Of a stretch of DNA of 64,000 bases, positions 61,162 to 64,000 are shown one piece after another (the first letter of the stretch is position 1; each line of letters starts with the position of its first letter). The position numbers were made by a program, and so were the translations under genes. Source of the stretch: Calendula officinalis. Lineage: Eukaryota > Streptophyta > Magnoliopsida > Asterales > Asteraceae. Under the pieces are notes generated by a model, which saw nothing but the letters and a program-made list of their open reading frames with translations, was not told the origin of the DNA and searched no databases. The DNA is taken from positions 41,512,908-41,576,907 of the forward strand of contig OY970825.1 of the NCBI GenBank assembly GCA_963853835.1, read 5' to 3'.

Positions 61162-61342
61162 CTACAAAACAAACCCGGTTTAATTAGTAATCATTAATAA
61201 ACATTCTAAAATATATTATAAACCCATAATTAATATTTTAGGCCTAGGATCCATATATCACATTCTCGCCGCAAGGTTTGGGCACTTCCCGACGAGTCAT
61301 GTTGTTTCTGGTAGGTAACATCCTTACCGATCGTATCAAGAC

Positions 61343-63011
61343 TGTAATGACCCGAATTTTGTAAATAAATAAATTGTACAAAAATATGATAAATAAGAAT
61401 AAATCATTTAAGGAACGTAGGAATTGGTTTCGTGTCGTTTGGACACCGTACGAGAAAGTTATGGGCGAAACCGGGTCGAGCCAAAGATCAAAAAGTGCAG
61501 CCTTAGCTGCTCAATAAGTTCACGGCGCGAACTAATGTTCGCGACCGCGAACTAGGTGCAGCAATTTTGGAAATTCGTCGCGAAGTAGTTCCCGGCTTAG
61601 TAACGATCGCGAACTATGCGTACTTGAAAAAGTTCACGTCGCGAACTTTGGGTAACGATCGCGAACTTTCGCGACACCAGCATTAAATACGGGAAACCCA
61701 TTTATTTCACACATAAAACCCTAGTTTTTCCCTCTCATTGTGTGTGAACGATTTCTGAGTGAAAGGGGACGTTTGGAGCTCAATCTTCATCAAATCTTGG
61801 TGATTCTTGCTCCTTATTGAAGAACAAAGGTAAATCTTCAACCCTCTTGTGTTATAAGTCTTAGATTTAAGTATGGAAGCTTGAATCATAAACCCTAGTT
61901 ATGGATTTGTTTAAGAATGGTTAAATAGAAGTGATATAACTTAGATCTATGGTATTTTGACAAGGAAAACGTGGTCATGTTATGGATACACGAAAATGTG
62001 GTGATTTATGAACTTAGGGTTTGGTGATTTTGGGGAAAATGGTGCTAGTAGTTAACTAGCCATGAATTATGCAGTTAGTATAGATGATTAATGCAAACCA
62101 TTGTATTGGTTTTGATAATAGGTTATCGGTTGGAAGATTTGAGGTATTCAAATCTTGAGAAGCGATATTGGTGTTCAAGGAACACAACATTTGGATAAGC
62201 TTGGCTAAGGTGAGTACATGTGACTTTTAAACTGGGTACATAGCTAGTAAATGTTTTTATGATCTAATGATTTTGTCGAGTCTTTAAGTAATTTAGTCAT
62301 TTATGTGATTTATGATGAATTGCTTGTTTGATCACGAAATGATTGATTTATTGAGAAATGATGGAGCTATAAGCTCATAACGATAAAAGATAAGTAATGA
62401 TGTTGACAATGATAATGAAGTCCCTAGGACCATAGTAGATTGGAGGCATTCCGGTTACTACGGTACCTTAAGGTTAGTGGTAGATTGGAGGCATTCCGAT
62501 CACCCAATACCTATGAGTCCCGGTAGATTGGAGGCATTCCGATTACTGTGGAAATGATGGTCTTGATAGATTGGAGGCATTCCGATTATCTTGACATTGG
62601 CCAATGATGAAAGTGATGAAGTGACCCAAAACAAACTTAGTAATATTATTTTAAGATTAAATGATATTATTTGACTAATTGTTTATCGGGTCTAAAACTC
62701 ATGTATCTCACGAGGCAATTTTGTCTCACGTACTATGTTTGTATTTTTGCGATGTACTCAGGTTCGGGATCGAAGATCTAGGAGGCCCGTTTAGAAGAGG
62801 CCTTGTTGAGATTAGATCGGTGTTGATGATTAGAGTCCTTATCCTATGGTTAAGATATAATTTGTAACACCGCTTTTTTTTTTGTAAACTCTGATAATCT
62901 CAAACAAGAAACCTTTTCGTTTTTGTAAAACCGGCATTTGATGTGATACAATATTATGTATTTTTCAATTAAATGTTATTTAAATGTTGTTTTGAAAATT
63001 GAGGTGTTACA
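61343..63011 (+). repeat. 5' LTR of a gypsy element, family 3
   Basis: It starts TGTAATGACCCGAATTTTG and ends TTGAGGTGTTACA, followed by the primer-binding site. It matches the solo LTR at 36293-47593. CG-rich inverted repeats lie at 61519-61676. Four copies of TAGATTGGAGGCATTCCG occur at 62435-62584. Candidate splice sites are a donor near 61830, donor at 62211 and acceptor near 62762. It is inserted in the copia-like element. Confidence 0.88.
62435..62584 (+). repeat. Four short tandem repeats in the LTR
   Basis: TAGATTGGAGGCATTCCG begins at 62435, 62481, 62524 and 62567, spaced 43 to 46 bp. Confidence 0.9.
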
Positions 63012-63014
63012 ACT

Positions 63015-63026
63015 TGGTATCAGAGC
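63015..63026 (+). other. Primer-binding site (initiator Met tRNA)
   Basis: TGGTATCAGAGC lies three bases after the LTR end, complementary to the 3' end of initiator methionine tRNA. Confidence 0.92.
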
Positions 63027-63249
63027 TATAGTTTAAGTGAACTAGGTTGAGTTGACCATCCTAGACTTAAACTGAGCTAGTAGGACCGTAGGTTCCATAG
63101 GATACTTATGAAATGGCTATTGAGACCTTAAAGTGTAGGCTCGATAGGGTTGACCTTAAGGGAATAGGTCATATTGGTTGTGGAACGGTCAATGCCACCG
63201 TTACTTTAATGAATTGACTACTAAATGATTGATGTCTTATTATAGCAAA

Positions 63250-64000
63250 ATGGTGAGAACTAGAAGTGCAAGAGGCCCACTTGATCAAGGGCAAGATTCG
63301 AATAACATTGTTGAACCGGTATTTGATCCTCCACCTCGTGACGAAGTGGAGAATTCGGGTGTTGATAGGAACACTCACACCCCGGTCACCGTGGAACACC
63401 TCCAAACTATGTTCAATCAAATGAGGGACATAGTGAACGAGGATGTGAACCGAATCCTCAATGAGCATAAGGCACGTGAAAGGCGGGAGGAATCTCCACC
63501 CCGCACGAAGAGCAAGTCAAGTAGTGTTGCTCAAACCGAGAGGTCTTCAACGGAAGAAGGAGAGAGTGACCCCGAGCCGAGGGAAAGGAAGGGGTGCACG
63601 TACAAGAATTTTATGGCTTTTAAGCCCGATAACTACTATGGTAGCTCCGAACCAAAAGTCACGATCCGTTGGATTCGTGAAATCGAGCAAGTCCTTGAAG
63701 CTAGTAAATGCAAGGACGGTGATATGGTGATCTATGCTTCTCGGTTGTTGAAGGATGAGGCCCTCGTGTGGTGGGATACCTTGTATGAAACGTTGGGAAA
63801 AAGGGCGATGTACAAAATGACGTGGGAGGAGTTTGTGAGTCGGTTGAAGGCAAAGTTTTGCCCCGAGAGAAATTTGGAGACACTTCAAGAAGAGTTTGTT
63901 CATTTGAAGAAGGGTGGTTTTAGTGTCGATGAGTACACTAGGAAGTTCACGGGGTTAATCCCGTTTGTGATCAAATTGTATCCGGATGAGAGATCCCGGA
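63250..64000 (+). CDS. Gypsy Gag, N-terminal part (runs off the window)
   Basis: An uninterrupted frame begins ATGGTGAGAACTAGAAGTGC, 223 bp after the primer-binding site, and stays open for 250 codons to the window edge. The first 110 residues are charged and likely disordered, with RREESPPRTKSKSSS. Then comes the retrotransposon gag domain: FMAFKPDNYYGS, TIRWIREIEQVLEASKC, DEALVWWDTLYE and WEEFVSRLKAKFCPERNLE. The protein would form the particle that packages element RNA. It differs clearly from the Tekay Gag at 42980-43993, matching the different LTR. This copy may be intact, but pol lies outside. Confidence 0.88.
   Translation, partial: MVRTRSARGPLDQGQDSNNIVEPVFDPPPRDEVENSGVDRNTHTPVTVEHLQTMFNQMRDIVNEDVNRILNEHKARERREESPPRTKSKSSSVAQTERSSTEEGESDPEPRERKGCTYKNFMAFKPDNYYGSSEPKVTIRWIREIEQVLEASKCKDGDMVIYASRLLKDEALVWWDTLYETLGKRAMYKMTWEEFVSRLKAKFCPERNLETLQEEFVHLKKGGFSVDEYTRKFTGLIPFVIKLYPDERSR

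Larger units (their letters stand above)
56639..61342 (-). mobile_element. Gag-only Ty1/copia-like element
   Basis: On the minus strand a gag gene (61161-60184) is followed by about 2.4 kb of AT-rich non-coding sequence, a polypurine-like AAGTGGGAG at about 57770 and a region with LTR features ending in CCCTACA at 56639. No protease, integrase or reverse transcriptase is present. The 5' LTR and primer-binding site must lie beyond 61342, where a gypsy element interrupts. A non-autonomous derivative is the simplest reading. Confidence 0.55.

Overview
The window looks like nuclear DNA of a flowering plant. It is AT-rich, has short intron-split genes with GT/AG borders, and is dominated by nested transposable elements. 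The repeat mix and the two host genes fit a large-genome eudicot. Asteraceae is my guess from repeat style, but the sequence does not prove it.

Two host genes can be supported. One is a five-exon minus-strand gene (13080 to 10868) for a plastid-targeted DUF3054 membrane protein of 271 aa. The other is a four-exon plus-strand growth-regulating factor (GRF; 51675 to 54355), 393 aa, with QLQ and WRC domains and a miR396-type site. The splice junctions I chose keep frame throughout both genes.

Layout. 1-7423: the non-coding end, polypurine tract and 3' LTR of one Ty3/gypsy element, then a related solo LTR with a perfect 5-bp target duplication. 7520-10330: PIF/Harbinger-like and Stowaway-like MITEs lying side by side, a LINE tail, a SINE and an hAT fragment. 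10868-13080: the DUF3054 gene. 13.8-14.15 kb: a GGT-rich inverted-repeat element. 14884-19012: an L1-type LINE with three in-frame stops. 20.0-25.3 kb: MITEs, including two copies of a family carrying internal (GGT)n tracts, plus an hAT MITE, a Mutator-type MITE and a tRNA-derived SINE. 25317-29179: a Mutator-type non-autonomous element filled with 18 copies of a 173-bp satellite. 29.3-31.6 kb: a decayed PIF/Harbinger transposon. 31.98-34.1 kb: a probable Tat/Athila-like gypsy remnant holding a 774-bp Mutator MITE.

34114-50646 is a four-level nest, each level supported by terminal motifs and target duplications. A 957-bp solo LTR (TSD ATTAG) holds an hAT element (TSD AGCTGATT). The hAT holds a 1.7-kb solo LTR (TSD CTAGT/CTACT). 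That LTR holds a full-length Tekay-type chromovirus in minus orientation (TSD ATCAC). A small TRIM-like solo LTR (TSD GAATG) also sits in the hAT. 51.1-54.4 kb: the GRF gene. 55.4-56.1 kb: a SINE split by a 5'-truncated LINE. 56.5-61.3 kb: a Stowaway fragment cut by a gag-only Ty1/copia element. 61343-64000: the 5' LTR, primer-binding site and start of gag of another gypsy element, which runs off the window.

The most unusual structures are the satellite-bearing Mutator element with its higher-order repeat pattern, the CG-rich inverted-repeat module (GTTCGCG/CGCGAAC type) shared by different LTR families at different positions, and an apparent two-intron leader with a small hairpin exon conserved in several LTRs. 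Nothing was computed or searched; counts and percentages were made by eye.
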